From the NCBI RefSeq assembly GCF_018424605.1, contig NZ_QTKT01000001.1:458914-522913 (forward strand): DNA of 64,000 nucleotides, in the 5' to 3' direction. The position numbers were made by a program, and so were the translations under genes. The DNA comes from Marinobacter lipolyticus (GTDB taxonomy: Bacteria > Pseudomonadota > Gammaproteobacteria > Pseudomonadales > Oleiphilaceae). Below the pieces are notes generated by a model. It saw nothing but the letters and a program-made list of their open reading frames with translations. It did no database searches and had not been told where the DNA came from. Positions 8,347-19,392 of the stretch are shown here, piece by piece. Numbering within the stretch: the stretch's first letter is position 1; every line of letters starts with the position of its first letter.

Positions 8347-10500
8347 ATGGCGAAAAGTCTTTTTATAGCGCCCACTTCCATGGACTCCGGCCTTACGTCC
8401 GTCTGTCTTGGTCTGCTCCGTGCCCTTGAGCGCGTGGGGGTCAGCGTGGGCTTCTACAAGCCGTTCAGCCAGTCCGTTCACCAGGGCGAGAGCCAGCATA
8501 ATGAAGGCAAGGACACCTCGGTAAGCTTCGTGCGCGCTCGCAGCCATCTCGAGCCACCCGACCCGCTGGATCTCAGGGAAGCCCAGCAACTTCTCAATAA
8601 GGAAAAATCTGACCAGTTGATGGAAACCCTCGTTGGGGAGTACCAGAAAGTCGCCAAAACCGTTGATGTGGTGATCATAGAAGGGCTGGTGCCGGATCGG
8701 AGCGAGGCCTATATCGCCCGACTCAACGTCGAAGTGGCCCGTAACCTGGGCTCCGAAGTAATCCTGGTCAGCACCCCGAAAGACTGCACACCCCAGCAAC
8801 TGGACGAAGAGCTGGATTTCTCGGCGCGGCTGTTTGCCAACCCGTCGGACCCTGATGTTATTGGTGTCATCCTCAACAAGGTTGGCGAACCGGAGCGGTC
8901 CGAATTCACTCCTCGGGTCAATTCCGAGGCGTCGTCCGGCGACGTGGATTTTGCCACCCAGTGCAGTGTGTTCAGTGACGGCCGTTTTCGCCTGCTGGCC
9001 TGCATTCCATGGCAACCCGAACTACTGGCTGCGCGGGTGTCCGACATTGCCCGTGAGACCGGCATGCCCGTACTCTATGAGGGCCAGATGCATTCACGAC
9101 GGGTGCAGAAAGTGTCTGTGTGTGCCCGCACCATCCGCAACATGGTCGACACGCTCAGGCCTGGCACCCTGATGGTGACCCCCGGCGACCGGGAAGACAT
9201 CATCGTTGCCACCGCCGTCGCGGCCCTCAACGGTGTACCGCTGGCCGGGCTCATGCTGACCGGCGGGCTGATGCCGGATGATCGCGTCATTGATCTGTGC
9301 CGGCGGGCCCTTGATACCGGGCTACCCGTACTGAGGGCCGACAGCAACACTTATGAGACGGCGCACCAGCTCGCCAACCTGTCGAACGCCATCCCCATTG
9401 ACGATCCGGACCGCATTGACCGGGCGATGGAAGCCGTCGCAACACGGGTGGACACTGACTGGCTGCAGGAACACCTGAAAGTACAACGGCAGAACCGCCT
9501 GGCGCCACCGGCGTTTCGCTATCTGCTATCGGAACGCGCCAGGGCTGCCGACAAGCGGATTGTGCTCCCGGAAGGCAACGAACCGCGTACGGTGCAGGCC
9601 GCAATCATCTGCCATCAGCGCGGGCTGGCCAAGTGCGCCCTGATCGGTGACCCGGCCGACATCCGCAACGTGGCCAGCTCCCAGGGGCTCGAGTTACCGG
9701 AAGACATCGAGATCATCGAGCCCGCCAAGGACCGGGAAAAATACGTCAATGCGATGGTGGAGCTACGCAAGCACAAGGGCCTGACCACTGACATGGCGGA
9801 TGCCATGCTGGAAGACAATGTGGTGCTGGGGACCATGATGGTGGCGATGGACGAGGCCGACGGCCTGGTATCCGGTGCCATTCACACCACAGCGAACACC
9901 GTGCGCCCCGCACTTCAGCTCATCAAGACACACGACAATGCCAGGGTGGTGTCTTCGGTGTTTTTCATGCTTCTGCCCCAGCAGGTGGTGGTGTACGGGG
10001 ACTGCGCCATCAATCCGGACCCGAACGCAGAAGAACTGGCGGACATTGCCATTCAGAGTGCCGAGTCAGCCGAGGCGTTCGGGATCGAACCCATCGTCGC
10101 GATGATCAGTTACAGCACCGGGGAATCCGGCAGTGGGCAGGATGTGGAGAAAGTCAGAGAAGCCACGCGAATTGCCCGGGAACGGCGACCGGACCTGCTC
10201 ATCGATGGCCCGCTGCAGTATGACGCCGCGGCCATTGAAAGTGTTGGCAAGAGCAAAGCCCCGGACAGCAAGGTCGCCGGGCGTGCCACGGTGTTTATTT
10301 TTCCGGATCTGAACACCGGCAACACCACCTACAAGGCCGTACAGCGCAGCGCCAACGTGGTCAGCATTGGGCCGATGTTACAGGGCCTGAAAAAGCCGGT
10401 GAACGACCTGTCCCGCGGCGCTCAGGTGGAAGACATAGTATTCACGATTGCCATCACAGCGGTGCAGGCAAAGCAGGTGGCGGATGCGGGGCGGGACTGA
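8347..10500 (+). CDS. pta: Phosphate acetyltransferase (long, regulatory type)
   Basis: The 717 residues match the long enterobacterial-type Pta. There is an N-terminal P-loop-like AAA domain (about 1-200, starting LFIAPTSMDSGLTS), a central DRTGG domain (about 220-340), and a C-terminal phosphotransacetylase domain (about 390-715). The last contains RIVLPEGNEPRTVQAA and FPDLNTGNTTYKAVQR. It makes acetyl phosphate from acetyl-CoA and phosphate. It is co-directional with ackA, and a hairpin terminator overlaps the stop codon. Confidence 0.97.
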   Translation: MAKSLFIAPTSMDSGLTSVCLGLLRALERVGVSVGFYKPFSQSVHQGESQHNEGKDTSVSFVRARSHLEPPDPLDLREAQQLLNKEKSDQLMETLVGEYQKVAKTVDVVIIEGLVPDRSEAYIARLNVEVARNLGSEVILVSTPKDCTPQQLDEELDFSARLFANPSDPDVIGVILNKVGEPERSEFTPRVNSEASSGDVDFATQCSVFSDGRFRLLACIPWQPELLAARVSDIARETGMPVLYEGQMHSRRVQKVSVCARTIRNMVDTLRPGTLMVTPGDREDIIVATAVAALNGVPLAGLMLTGGLMPDDRVIDLCRRALDTGLPVLRADSNTYETAHQLANLSNAIPIDDPDRIDRAMEAVATRVDTDWLQEHLKVQRQNRLAPPAFRYLLSERARAADKRIVLPEGNEPRTVQAAIICHQRGLAKCALIGDPADIRNVASSQGLELPEDIEIIEPAKDREKYVNAMVELRKHKGLTTDMADAMLEDNVVLGTMMVAMDEADGLVSGAIHTTANTVRPALQLIKTHDNARVVSSVFFMLLPQQVVVYGDCAINPDPNAEELADIAIQSAESAEAFGIEPIVAMISYSTGESGSGQDVEKVREATRIARERRPDLLIDGPLQYDAAAIESVGKSKAPDSKVAGRATVFIFPDLNTGNTTYKAVQRSANVVSIGPMLQGLKKPVNDLSRGAQVEDIVFTIAITAVQAKQVADAGRD

Positions 10501-10526
10501 GCCCCGCCTTTCAGGAAGGCATTTTG
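10486..10526 (+). terminator. Double hairpin terminator at the end of ackA-pta
   Basis: GCGGGGC (10486-10492) pairs with GCCCCGC (10501-10507), spanning the pta stop codon. It is followed by GCCTT/AAGGC with ATTTT behind it. It lies between convergent pta and der, so it may serve both strands. Confidence 0.6.
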
Positions 10527-10533
10527 CCGCCGC

Positions 10534-11955
10534 TCAGCGCTTCTTGCTCTTCATCCGCGGCTTCTTCGTGCGCCTGCCAGCCTTGAGATCGTTGTCTTTC
10601 TTGACCTTCTGGCGTGGCGTCAGGCGGTCCACCTTGCCGGCAAACGGGTTCTCGCTGGAGCGGAACTCAAAGCGGATGGGAGAGCCGGTAACGCTCAGCA
10701 CCTTGCGGAAGGTGTTTTCAAGGTAGCGCTTGTAGGAACCGGGAAGCGCATCCGTCTGGTTGCCGTGAACCACAATCACCGGCGGATTGGATCCACCCTG
10801 GTGGGCGTACCGAAGCTTGATACGCCGCCCGTGAACCATCGGCGGCTGGTGCTGGGCGATGGCGTCCTGCAGTATCGCCGTCAGCCGGTTGGTCGGCCAC
10901 TTCGCCATGGCCGACTCATAACACGCCTGCACCGAGCCGTACATCACTCCGACTCCGGAGCCGTGCAACGCCGAAATATAGTGCTTGTCGGCGTAATCAA
11001 GGAAGTCGAGGCGACGCTGAACCTGTTCCTTTACCCGCGCGCGGTCTTCCGCATCCATGCCGTCCCATTTGTTGACGGCAATGACAAGCGAGCGGCCGGC
11101 ATCCAGCACGAACCCAATCAGGTGGAGGTCCTGGTCCACCAGCCCTTCGCGGGCGTCTATGACCAGAATGACCACGTGGGCGTCGTCGATTGCCTGCAGC
11201 GTTTTGATGATGGAAAATTTTTCCACCGCTTCGCTGACGTTCTTGCGACGCCGCACACCGGCGGTATCGATCAGCGTGTACTGGGCATCCTGGCGTTCGT
11301 AGGGAATATAGACGCTGTCACGGGTGGTGCCGGGCATGTCGTACACCACCACGCGATCCTCGCCCAACATCCGGTTAACCAGCGTTGATTTGCCGACGTT
11401 CGGACGACCGACAATCCCGATACGAATACCCGGGTACCGCTCGGCGCGGTCCTGCTCTTCCCTCTCCTCTTCCGAGGGCAGCAGTTCCTCGAGCATTGAC
11501 CGGATACCACGGTTGTGGGAAGCCGCAATCAGAAAGGTGGAGTCGTAGCCAAGACGGTAAAAATCCGCGGCCGCGATATCCGGGTCCTGGCCGTCGGTTT
11601 TGTTGACTACCAGATGCGCCCGCTTTCCGGTTTTCCGAAGGTGATCGGCGATCTGCTCGTCACCAGAGGTGAGGCCGGCCCGGCCGTCCACCAGGAAAAG
11701 GACGATATCGGCCTCTTCAACCGCCTGCAGCGACTGACGCGCCATTTCCGCATCCAGACCTTCCTCGTCACCGGTAAGACCACCGGTATCGATAACAATG
11801 AACCGCTGGCCCTCATATGTGCCCTCGCCGTATTTCCGGTCACGGGTCAGCCCGGGGAAATCCGCAACCAGGGCATCCCGGGACCGCGTCATCTGATTGA
11901 AAAGCGTCGATTTACCGACATTAGGGCGGCCGACAAGGGCAATTACAGGGGTCAT
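10534..11955 (-). CDS. der: Ribosome biogenesis GTPase Der (EngA)
   Basis: The 473 residues hold two tandem GTPase domains, each with its own P-loop: GRPNVGKST near residues 8 and 185. G3 and G4 motifs are present (DTGG/NKTD and DTAGVRR/NKWD). A KH-like C-terminal domain and a lysine/arginine-rich tail follow. Der acts in 50S subunit assembly. It is the last gene of the minus-strand block hisS-yfgM-bamB-der, 55 bp downstream of bamB, the same order as in Pseudomonas and E. coli. Confidence 0.98.
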   Translation of the reverse strand: MTPVIALVGRPNVGKSTLFNQMTRSRDALVADFPGLTRDRKYGEGTYEGQRFIVIDTGGLTGDEEGLDAEMARQSLQAVEEADIVLFLVDGRAGLTSGDEQIADHLRKTGKRAHLVVNKTDGQDPDIAAADFYRLGYDSTFLIAASHNRGIRSMLEELLPSEEEREEQDRAERYPGIRIGIVGRPNVGKSTLVNRMLGEDRVVVYDMPGTTRDSVYIPYERQDAQYTLIDTAGVRRRKNVSEAVEKFSIIKTLQAIDDAHVVILVIDAREGLVDQDLHLIGFVLDAGRSLVIAVNKWDGMDAEDRARVKEQVQRRLDFLDYADKHYISALHGSGVGVMYGSVQACYESAMAKWPTNRLTAILQDAIAQHQPPMVHGRRIKLRYAHQGGSNPPVIVVHGNQTDALPGSYKRYLENTFRKVLSVTGSPIRFEFRSSENPFAGKVDRLTPRQKVKKDNDLKAGRRTKKPRMKSKKR

Positions 11956-12010
11956 AGTGTTCCGCTACAAGAGATTGACCGGGCCCTCATGGACCCGGGT
12001 GGGAAAACGA

Positions 12011-13186
12011 TCAGTCGTCGTTTTCCCGGAGTTCGAGCACGCTCAGTTTACCGCTGTTCCCGAAAACCAGCAGATTGCCATTGCGAAGGCGTTGCGCAGG
12101 CACGCGCAGGCCATCGTCGTCAAATTCCAGTTGGCCCTGCAATGAACCATCCTCAAGCGCCATCATATGAATATAGCCCTCGAAGTCGCCCACCAGCAGA
12201 TAATCATCATACACCACCGGTTGTGTCGTCTGGCGCCACGAGAGCCTGTCCTGAGTCCATAGCTCCCGGCGGTCCGCGCCCCGGTATGCAATGATGTCGC
12301 CGTTGGCCGACGAGACGTAGATATTGCCCGCCCCGATCATCGGAGAGTGCAGGCTCGACGCTGCGCGACTCCAGATCTCATCGCCGTTTCGCAGGTCCAC
12401 CAACGCCAGTTTACCCTGGTAGCCAACCACCAGGGCGGCACTCTCGAGGATCAGCGGCTGGCTGGTGATATCCACCAGGCGCTCGAGCTCGGTGCGGCCC
12501 TGAGGCTCCCCGACTTCGTATTGCCACAGCGGCTGACCGGTTTCCGCCGACAGCGCCATCAGCTTGCCGTTGGTAAAACCGGCCAGAACCAGCTCAGTTC
12601 CCACCAGCGGCGGAGCGGCAGCACGGATCGACAGCACCGGCACCACACCATCGTACTGCCAGGTCAGCTCGCCCGTTGCGGTTGCAAACGCCAGCACTTT
12701 ACCGTCGATGGTCTGAACAACCACCACGTTGCCGTTGGACTGGGGAGTGGCCAGCACCTCGTTGGGCAGGGCTGTCTCCCAGAGCACTTCACCGTCGTTG
12801 CGGGAAAGCCCCAGAAGTTTGGCATCCCGGGTTACCAGATAGAGCTGCTCACGATCACCGCCCACCCCGGCGAAGATCTGTTCGTCCAGATCCTGATACC
12901 AGTCCACTTTGCCATTTTCCGCCTGCACCGCATAAACGTCGCCGTTGGCGGCGGCCGCGTAGATCACCTCCCCGGTATTGAGTGGTGTCAGGTACAGAAA
13001 CTGGTCACCATGGCCATTGCCCACGTCCATGGTCCATACCGATTCCAGTTCGACGGTCGAACTTATATCTGGTACCGGAGCCGGCTCCTCGATGGGTTCT
13101 TTAGTACTGCAGCCGGCAAGGATCATCGCCAACAGCGATGTCGCAACCAGACTGCCCCGTGATGACCGGTCAGCCAACCAGCGCAT
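12011..13186 (-). CDS. bamB: Outer membrane assembly lipoprotein BamB
   Basis: The 391 residues have a signal peptide with lipobox LAGC (Cys near residue 26). A beta-propeller of PQQ-like repeats follows, seen as recurring patterns such as GEVIYAAAANGDVYAV, AKLLGLSRNDGEVLW and GKLMALSAETGQPLW. BamB is a non-essential part of the Bam complex that inserts beta-barrel proteins into the outer membrane. Its start codon overlaps the yfgM stop codon (TGATG), indicating translational coupling. Confidence 0.96.
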   Translation of the reverse strand: MRWLADRSSRGSLVATSLLAMILAGCSTKEPIEEPAPVPDISSTVELESVWTMDVGNGHGDQFLYLTPLNTGEVIYAAAANGDVYAVQAENGKVDWYQDLDEQIFAGVGGDREQLYLVTRDAKLLGLSRNDGEVLWETALPNEVLATPQSNGNVVVVQTIDGKVLAFATATGELTWQYDGVVPVLSIRAAAPPLVGTELVLAGFTNGKLMALSAETGQPLWQYEVGEPQGRTELERLVDITSQPLILESAALVVGYQGKLALVDLRNGDEIWSRAASSLHSPMIGAGNIYVSSANGDIIAYRGADRRELWTQDRLSWRQTTQPVVYDDYLLVGDFEGYIHMMALEDGSLQGQLEFDDDGLRVPAQRLRNGNLLVFGNSGKLSVLELRENDD

Positions 13187-13842
13187 CAGGCACCCCCTTG
13201 CACGCCGAGGTCCGACAGCTTCAGTTCCAGAACGCCGCTGCGGCCCTGACTGCTCTGCTCTCGCGCCGCCAGATAAGCTTCACGTGCGCCGTCGCGATCA
13301 CCCTGCGCCAGCAGGATGTCGCCTCTGAGTTCGGAATAAATCGCCGCAAAGGCGTCCGAATCACCGCCCTGCTCCAGGGTGGCGAGCGCCTGATCGTACT
13401 GTTCCGCCGCGAACTGGGCGCGGGCAAGACGGTTACGGATCACAAATGACAAGGCATCGCCAGCCTCCACTTTGCTCTGCGCCCATTGCAGTGATTCAAT
13501 GGCCGCCGGGGCGTCGTTCTCATCCATCAGTTGCTGACGGGCCAGCAGCAACATGCCATAAATGGCGTAGGTGCTGTCGGCAAACTCTTCCTTCAGATTG
13601 TCTGCTACAAACGCCACGGTCTCGGCGCGGTTCTCATCAGACTCATCCCCAAAGGCATTGAGCAGGTTTGCAAACTGGGAGGCTGCCTCAGTGCGCTGCT
13701 GTTGCTGATGGCTCTGCCAGGCCTGCCAGCCAAACACGATGGCCAGAGCAGCGGCGATACCGATCAAGAGTGAACTGCCGTTCTTCTTCCACCAGTCCTT
13801 GATCGCCTGAACCTGTTCTTCCTCGGTGCGCATTTCAGCCAT
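13186..13842 (-). CDS. YfgM-like tetratricopeptide membrane protein
   Basis: The 218 residues start at ATG 13842 (MAEMRTEEEQVQAIKDWWKK), close to the start of E. coli YfgM. A single transmembrane helix (about 23-43, SSLLIGIAAALAIVFGWQAW) and a periplasmic TPR-like domain follow. YfgM is an inner-membrane ancillary factor associated with PpiD and the Sec translocon. An upstream in-frame start at 13959 would run into hisS and adds no recognisable sequence. It sits between hisS (49 bp gap) and bamB (overlap), as in other gammaproteobacteria. Confidence 0.92.
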   Translation of the reverse strand: MAEMRTEEEQVQAIKDWWKKNGSSLLIGIAAALAIVFGWQAWQSHQQQQRTEAASQFANLLNAFGDESDENRAETVAFVADNLKEEFADSTYAIYGMLLLARQQLMDENDAPAAIESLQWAQSKVEAGDALSFVIRNRLARAQFAAEQYDQALATLEQGGDSDAFAAIYSELRGDILLAQGDRDGAREAYLAAREQSSQGRSGVLELKLSDLGVQGGA

Positions 13843-13891
13843 GATGACTCCTGTAATAAGCGTTGTTATAGGTATTCCGGCTACGCCCTGA

Positions 13892-15172
13892 TCAGGCGCC
13901 CAGTATAGGTATGAGTGTTGTGGCGAGCTCAGCCTGTGCCAACGACTGCTGGGGCTCATCAGAGCGCAGCGGCTTCAGGCCGACCGTCGCAGTGTCGATC
14001 TCGTTGTCGCCGAGGATGACCGCGTAGCGGGCACCGCTGCGGTCCGCCTTTTTCATCTGGCTTTTAAAGCTGCCACCACCACAATGCGTCACAATCTTCG
14101 CGGCCGGCATGGCGGTTCGAAGGGTCTCGGCAAGTGCCAGTGCAGCGGGCACGGCGCGGTCTCCCAGCGCCGTAACATAGACGTCTGCATCGTTGTTCAC
14201 GCCCGGCGGTACCAGGTCCAGGGTTTCCAGCAGGAGAATCAGACGCTCAAGCCCCATGGCAAAGCCCACAGCATCGGTCGGTTTCCCCCCAAGCTGCTCC
14301 ACCAGACCGTCGTAGCGGCCACCCGCGCACACCGTACCCTGCGCGCCCAGGCTGTCGGTAATCCATTCGAAGACGGTTTTGCCATAGTAATCAAGCCCAC
14401 GGACGAGGCGGGGATTGACGGTGTAGCGGATACCTGCCGCGTCGAGCAATTCACGAAGCCGGCGAAAATGCGCCAGGGATTCGTCGTCGAGGTAGTCATC
14501 GAGCTTGGGCGCATCGGTCAGCAGAGCCTGGGTATCCGGGTTCTTGCTGTCGAGAATCCGCAACGGATTGCTTTCCAGACGGCGCTGGCTGTCAGCGTCG
14601 AGGCGGTCGCGGAACCCGGACAGGTATTCCACCAGAGCTTCCCGGTAGGCCCGCCGTGCGGCCGAGGTTCCGATCGAGTTGATCTCCAGACGCGTGTGAT
14701 CCGCCAGGCCCAGCTCTTGCCAGAGTCGCGCGGTAAGGATCAGCAGCTCCGCATCGATGTCCGGACCGCTCATACCGAAGCATTCCACGCCGATCTGATG
14801 GAACTGGCGGTAACGACCTTTTTGCGGACGTTCATGGCGGAACATCGGGCCGGTGTACCAGAGTCTCTGGGTCTGGTTGAACAGCAGGCCGTGTTCCTCG
14901 GCGGCGCGGACACAGCCCGCCGTTCCCTCGGGCCGGAGCGTCAGGCTGTCGCCGTTGCGGTCCTCGAAGGTGTACATCTCTTTTTCGACGATGTCCGTCA
15001 CTTCGCCAATCGAGCGTTTGAACAGATCGGTCTGCTCGACGATAGGCATACGGATCTCCCGGTAACCGTAGCCGGAAAGTACCTTGCGGACCTTCGCTTC
15101 GACGAACTGCCAGATGGGAGTCTGTTCCGGCAGGATATCGTTCATCCCGCGAATTGCCTGAATCTTAGCCAA
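13892..15172 (-). CDS. hisS: Histidyl-tRNA synthetase
   Basis: The 426 residues show class II synthetase motifs: [14 protein letters not shown] at the start, [13 protein letters not shown] (motif 2), and the histidine-specific blocks [15 protein letters not shown] and [11 protein letters not shown]-terminal anticodon-binding domain follows. The start codon is TTG at 15172 with AAGGG six bases before it; the next in-frame ATG would cut into the conserved start. It charges tRNA-His. It is 42 bp downstream of ispG. Confidence 0.98.
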   Translation of the reverse strand: MAKIQAIRGMNDILPEQTPIWQFVEAKVRKVLSGYGYREIRMPIVEQTDLFKRSIGEVTDIVEKEMYTFEDRNGDSLTLRPEGTAGCVRAAEEHGLLFNQTQRLWYTGPMFRHERPQKGRYRQFHQIGVECFGMSGPDIDAELLILTARLWQELGLADHTRLEINSIGTSAARRAYREALVEYLSGFRDRLDADSQRRLESNPLRILDSKNPDTQALLTDAPKLDDYLDDESLAHFRRLRELLDAAGIRYTVNPRLVRGLDYYGKTVFEWITDSLGAQGTVCAGGRYDGLVEQLGGKPTDAVGFAMGLERLILLLETLDLVPPGVNNDADVYVTALGDRAVPAALALAETLRTAMPAAKIVTHCGGGSFKSQMKKADRSGARYAVILGDNEIDTATVGLKPLRSDEPQQSLAQAELATTLIPILGA

Positions 15173-15214
15173 GTTAAACCCTTAATCTCGAATCTTTGGT
15201 CAGGATGCGACCGG

Positions 15215-16333
15215 TTACTCGCCCGAACGGGCAATGATGGCGTCTTCCTGCTCTTTGCGACGGGCGACCTCTTCCCGGATCAACCGCTCCAGGTCTTCGG
15301 TCAGAGTGCTGTTGTCCAGCTTCTGGTTCGGCTTCCCACCCATGTAAAACAGGTTCTTGGGGCTGCCACCGGTCAGCCCGATATCGGCCTCTTTGGCTTC
15401 GCCCGGACCATTGACAATACAGCCGATGATCGCCACGTCCATCGCGGTATTCACGTCCTCGAGCCGCGCTTCCAGATCGTTCATTGTCTGGATGACATCG
15501 AAGTTCTGGCGGGAACAGCTCGGGCAAGCGATAAAGTTGATGCCACGGCTGCGCAGGCGCAGGCTCTTGAGGATATCGTACCCGACCTTGACCTCTTGCA
15601 CCGGGTCCGCCGCCAGGGATACACGAATGGTGTCGCCGATACCATCCATCAGCAGCATGCCCAGCCCGATCGAGGACTTGACGGTTCCGGACCGGAAGCC
15701 ACCGGCTTCGGTAATACCGAGGTGCAGTGGCTGTTCAATCTGGGAGGCGATCTTGCGATAGGCCGCTACCGTCATGAAGACTTCCGAGGCCTTGAGGCTG
15801 ACCTTGAAATCCTGAAAGTCGTGACGATCAAGAATGTCGATATGACGCATGGCCGATTCCACCAGCGCCTCGGGCGTTGGTTCACCGTACTTGCGCTGCA
15901 GTTCCTTCTCGAGCGAGCCGGCATTCACCCCGATACGAATCGGAATATTGCGATCCCGCGCGGCACTGATCACGGCACTCACCCGGTCTTCCCGGCCAAT
16001 GTTGCCAGGGTTGATGCGCAGGCAATCCACTCCAAGCTCTGCCACACGCAGGGCTATCTTGTGGTCGAAATGAATATCCGCAACCAGTGGCAGTGATACT
16101 TTCGACCGGATCTGACCAAAAGCGTCCGCCGCCTCCATACTGGGCACAGATACCCGCACGATGTCAGCGCCGGCTTCCTGCAATGCCCTGATCTGGCCGA
16201 CGGTGGCGTCAACGTCGCAGGTGTTGGTGTTGGTCATGCTCTGAACCGCGATCGGCGCATCACCACCCACCGGCACATTCCCCACCATGATCTGGCGGGA
16301 TTTACGTCTTGTAATCGGAGATTCCTGTTTCAT
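15215..16333 (-). CDS. ispG: 4-hydroxy-3-methylbut-2-en-1-yl diphosphate synthase (flavodoxin)
   Basis: The 372 residues match IspG/GcpE. There is an N-terminal TIM barrel ([22 protein letters not shown]). The iron-sulfur domain holds [10 protein letters not shown] and [16 protein letters not shown], supplying the three cysteines and glutamate that bind a [4Fe-4S] cluster. It carries out the penultimate step of the MEP isoprenoid pathway. It is 35 bp downstream of rodZ. Its cluster must come from whatever iron-sulfur machinery this organism has, which is notable given the incomplete isc locus nearby. Confidence 0.98.
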   Translation of the reverse strand: MKQESPITRRKSRQIMVGNVPVGGDAPIAVQSMTNTNTCDVDATVGQIRALQEAGADIVRVSVPSMEAADAFGQIRSKVSLPLVADIHFDHKIALRVAELGVDCLRINPGNIGREDRVSAVISAARDRNIPIRIGVNAGSLEKELQRKYGEPTPEALVESAMRHIDILDRHDFQDFKVSLKASEVFMTVAAYRKIASQIEQPLHLGITEAGGFRSGTVKSSIGLGMLLMDGIGDTIRVSLAADPVQEVKVGYDILKSLRLRSRGINFIACPSCSRQNFDVIQTMNDLEARLEDVNTAMDVAIIGCIVNGPGEAKEADIGLTGGSPKNLFYMGGKPNQKLDNSTLTEDLERLIREEVARRKEQEDAIIARSGE

Positions 16334-16368
16334 CTGGAGCTAACCAAAATAAAGTGTGTTCGGGATGT

Positions 16369-17412
16369 TCAGATTTCCAGTGAGAACTGGGTACGGTTGT
16401 TCACCACCCGGTAATCTGAAAGTTCAACAGGTTCACCCTGAAATCGTATGTCAGACACGGCGTCAACTGCTCCGATAACGACACTTAGCGGAGCCGGGCC
16501 GGACACATCAATCCGGTCACCCTCCCGCTGCAGTGAACTGACCAATCGGGCACCGCTGGAATCAGTCACCTCGATCCAGCAATCGTCATCAAAAGCCACC
16601 TCTAGCCGGCCGGTAAGCGGGCCATTCCCCGTTCGGGAGTCTTCCATCAATGCCGGCTCGGTGGAGCTGGTAACCACCGGAATCCGCGACTCGTCGAGCT
16701 CGTCATCCGCTTCTTCGTCTGCGCCCACCGCCCCGACCTCTGCCGCGGATTCTGCTACGTCGCTTTCCGGTGCGGCACTCTCAGTGTCTGCAGTGGGAGC
16801 CACGTCTTCCGGCGCGGGCTCTGTAATAGTCTGATCACTTTCATCTGGCGCCGCGAATTCCGGCTGCTCTGCTTGCTCGGCTTGCTCTGAGGCGTCTGCG
16901 GGAATCGCGGATGCAGATTCTGGTTCTGACTCCTGGCCGCCAGTTTCTTCAACCGCCGTTTCGTTCTCCGCCTCATCCACGGACTGGCCGCCGCCATCGT
17001 CCACAAACCGAAACGCAAAAAATGCCACCAGGGCTGCCGCCAACAGCAGAATCAACGCGCGGGCAACCCGGCGTTTCTGCCGTTTGCGCCGTTCGATGTC
17101 GACCAGCGGACTGGCTTCCATCGCCTGAACTTGCTGCTGGCGCAGCGGCTCCAGCTCCTGATCCAGGGATGAAACAATAGCATCGGCGTCCAGCCCGACC
17201 TGCTTTGCATAGGCCCGTACATAGCCTTTCAGGAACAGCTCGCTGCCGATCTGCTGATAATCGCCATTTTCTATCGACTGTATGATGGCGGGCCGAAGGT
17301 GCTGCGCGTTTGCAACATCGGCCACACTGAGCCCTTTTTGCTCCCTGCCCCGTCGAAGCTGGCTCCCCGCCGGCTCGCTCACTGGTTGCTGGACGTTTTC
17401 TTCATCAGTCAT
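16369..17412 (-). CDS. rodZ: Cytoskeletal protein RodZ
   Basis: The 347 residues have an N-terminal Cro/CI-type helix-turn-helix (about 18-85: LRRGREQKGLSVADVANAQ). A basic patch (ERRKRQKRR), one transmembrane helix (about 117-136), and a long acidic Ala/Glu/Pro-rich periplasmic linker follow. The C-terminal DUF4115 domain (about 260-345) ends the protein. RodZ couples MreB filaments to the rod-shape elongation complex. The acidic linker is low-complexity and likely poorly conserved. The start overlaps the end of pilW by 8 bp, as in Pseudomonas. Confidence 0.95.
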   Translation of the reverse strand: MTDEENVQQPVSEPAGSQLRRGREQKGLSVADVANAQHLRPAIIQSIENGDYQQIGSELFLKGYVRAYAKQVGLDADAIVSSLDQELEPLRQQQVQAMEASPLVDIERRKRQKRRVARALILLLAAALVAFFAFRFVDDGGGQSVDEAENETAVEETGGQESEPESASAIPADASEQAEQAEQPEFAAPDESDQTITEPAPEDVAPTADTESAAPESDVAESAAEVGAVGADEEADDELDESRIPVVTSSTEPALMEDSRTGNGPLTGRLEVAFDDDCWIEVTDSSGARLVSSLQREGDRIDVSGPAPLSVVIGAVDAVSDIRFQGEPVELSDYRVVNNRTQFSLEI

Positions 17413-18208
17413 TAGAAATCAGCACTCTGTATTGTTGGTATTCAACTGACTCCGGAAAATTGTTCCTCAGTTGCAGTGCGAGACTCGATTCCCGGTTACG
17501 TTCATCAAAATGGCGCGCGATGCGAATGCCCGTCAGCAGGCTCTCAGGCGAATGGCGGTAACGTGGATTCTGGGCCATCAGCGTGGCCAGACGGCTATAG
17601 TAGCGGGACGCCGAACTGTAGTCCCCTGCCTTGACCAGGGTACGGGACAGCGCCAGCAGCGACTTGGGCTCGCCCCGGGACAGTTCTACCGAACGACGAT
17701 AGGCGGCTATGGCGGCCTCGTTGTTGTCGAGACGCTCTTCACTCATCCCCAGATTGAAAAATACCGAAGCCCGATCGGGATACTTGGTGTCGGCGGAGGC
17801 TTCCCGGAACTGGTCCCGCGCTTCGCGGTACCGTCCCTCACCGTAGAGAAACGCCCCGAAATAGACCCTGCCGCGGGTGTAATCGCCGTCACTGGAAATG
17901 GCTTTACGAAATGACTCTTCTGCCAGCCGGGCCTCGCCGTCAGAGCTCTGCAGAAGTGCCATGGCTGACAGCGCGGCGGCATCGTCCGGCTTGAGCTCCA
18001 GGGCCCTTTCCAGGTGTTTGTTTGCGCGGTCGAGATTACCTTGGCTGATGTAAGCCGTGGCCAGCTGCACGTAGTTTTCGACCGCCTCGTCGCGGTCTTT
18101 CTCGCGGGAAAACCGGCTGTCGGAGACTGTCACGCAACCCGTGGCAAGAAACATGACCAGTACCACGGTCAGCATCGCGCGAATACTGTTGTCTCGGTTT
18201 ACTGCCAC
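17405..18208 (-). CDS. pilW: Type IV pilus biogenesis/stability lipoprotein PilW (PilF)
   Basis: The protein has a short basic N-terminus, a hydrophobic segment ending in the lipobox LATGC, and a series of TPR repeats. These include AVENYVQLATAYISQGNLDRANKHLERALELKPDD and similar units through residue 230. The family pilots the PilQ secretin to the outer membrane. GTG at 18208 is chosen; a TTG six codons earlier is also in frame, and an internal ATG just before the signal core is possible. It overlaps rodZ and lies 45 bp from rlmN. Confidence 0.93.
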   Translation of the reverse strand: MAVNRDNSIRAMLTVVLVMFLATGCVTVSDSRFSREKDRDEAVENYVQLATAYISQGNLDRANKHLERALELKPDDAAALSAMALLQSSDGEARLAEESFRKAISSDGDYTRGRVYFGAFLYGEGRYREARDQFREASADTKYPDRASVFFNLGMSEERLDNNEAAIAAYRRSVELSRGEPKSLLALSRTLVKAGDYSSASRYYSRLATLMAQNPRYRHSPESLLTGIRIARHFDERNRESSLALQLRNNFPESVEYQQYRVLISND

Positions 18209-18253
18209 GGTTCGCTCACTCCACAACTGTTGGTTTTCGAACGCTGCATCCAG

Positions 18254-19366
18254 TCAGGGATTGACCTGCTGAACCGCAATATATCGCTGGCTCCGTTTGG
18301 TCCGGTCATCGACCCGGCCAACCAGCTGCCCGCAGGCGGCATCAATATCATCGCCCCGGGTGGTACGCACCGTTGCGATATAACCCGCTTCATTCAGAAT
18401 ATTCTGGAAGCGGCGGGTTGCGTTCATGCTCGGCCGGCGGAAATCACTTTCCGGGAACGGATTGAATGGTATCAGATTGATCTTGCACGGCAGATCCCGC
18501 AGCAGTTCGGCAAGCTCCCGCGCGTGTTCCGGCTGATCGTTCATGCCCTCAATCACGGTATATTCAATGGTCGCCTTGCGCTTGTCCGGCAGACGCGCAA
18601 AGTACCGCTTGGTGGCCGCCAGAAGCTCGGCAATGGGATACTTTTTATTCAACGGAACCAACTTGTTACGCAGTTCATCATTGGGGGCATGCAGCGAAAT
18701 GGCCAGTGAAACATCGGTAACTTCCGCCAGCCTGTCCAGAGCCGGAACAACCCCGGACGTACTCAGCGTCACCCGACGCTTGGAGATCCCGTAGGCCAGG
18801 TCTTCCATCATGAGATTCATGGCGTCGACGACATTGTCAAAGTTGAGCAGAGGCTCCCCCATGCCCATCATCACCACGTTGGTGATCGGGCGATCAGGAC
18901 CTGGCTCGAACGGCATGAAGGCTTTTCTGGCCACCCAGACCTGCCCGATGACCTCGGCAGCGGTCAGGTTGCGGTTGAAACCGCGTTTTCCCGTGGAACA
19001 GAAGGTGCAGTCAAGGCTGCAACCGATCTGCGAAGAGACGCACAGGGTGCCCCGCTCGCCGTCCGGGATCAGCACGGTTTCGACACTGTTGCCGTTGTCC
19101 ATGCGCATGACCCATTTGCGGGTACCGTCCTTCGACGTCTCATCATAGACCACTTCCGGGCCGCGGATTTCGGCAACCTCTTTGAGCTTCTCGCGCAGAG
19201 CCTTGCTCATATTGGTCATTTGATCGAAGTCATCGGCGCCCCGCTGGTGAATCCACTGCAGCATCTGCGTAGCACGGAAACGCTTCTCTCCCAGGGTTTC
19301 AAAGAAAGCCTCCATCTTGGCTTTCGGCATCCCCAGTAGATTGGTTTTTTCAGCGGCCGCTGTCAT
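18254..19366 (-). CDS. rlmN: Dual-specificity 23S rRNA/tRNA adenine-C2 methyltransferase RlmN
   Basis: The 370 residues contain the radical-SAM cluster motif [15 protein letters not shown] (CxxxCxxC near residue 120). They also hold [13 protein letters not shown] and the C-terminal AACGQL motif, whose Cys is the transient methyl carrier. The enzyme methylates A2503 of 23S rRNA and A37 of some tRNAs. Gene order ndk-rlmN-pilW is conserved. A strong hairpin separates it from ndk. Confidence 0.98.
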   Translation of the reverse strand: MTAAAEKTNLLGMPKAKMEAFFETLGEKRFRATQMLQWIHQRGADDFDQMTNMSKALREKLKEVAEIRGPEVVYDETSKDGTRKWVMRMDNGNSVETVLIPDGERGTLCVSSQIGCSLDCTFCSTGKRGFNRNLTAAEVIGQVWVARKAFMPFEPGPDRPITNVVMMGMGEPLLNFDNVVDAMNLMMEDLAYGISKRRVTLSTSGVVPALDRLAEVTDVSLAISLHAPNDELRNKLVPLNKKYPIAELLAATKRYFARLPDKRKATIEYTVIEGMNDQPEHARELAELLRDLPCKINLIPFNPFPESDFRRPSMNATRRFQNILNEAGYIATVRTTRGDDIDAACGQLVGRVDDRTKRSQRYIAVQQVNP

Positions 19367-19392
19367 TTCATAACCTCGATCAGATAACCAAT

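Noticed and set aside
14084..16096. A 670-codon open frame on the plus strand
   Set aside because: It is antisense to hisS and ispG, which are unmistakable. The frame stays open because of high GC and codon bias and has no family motifs.
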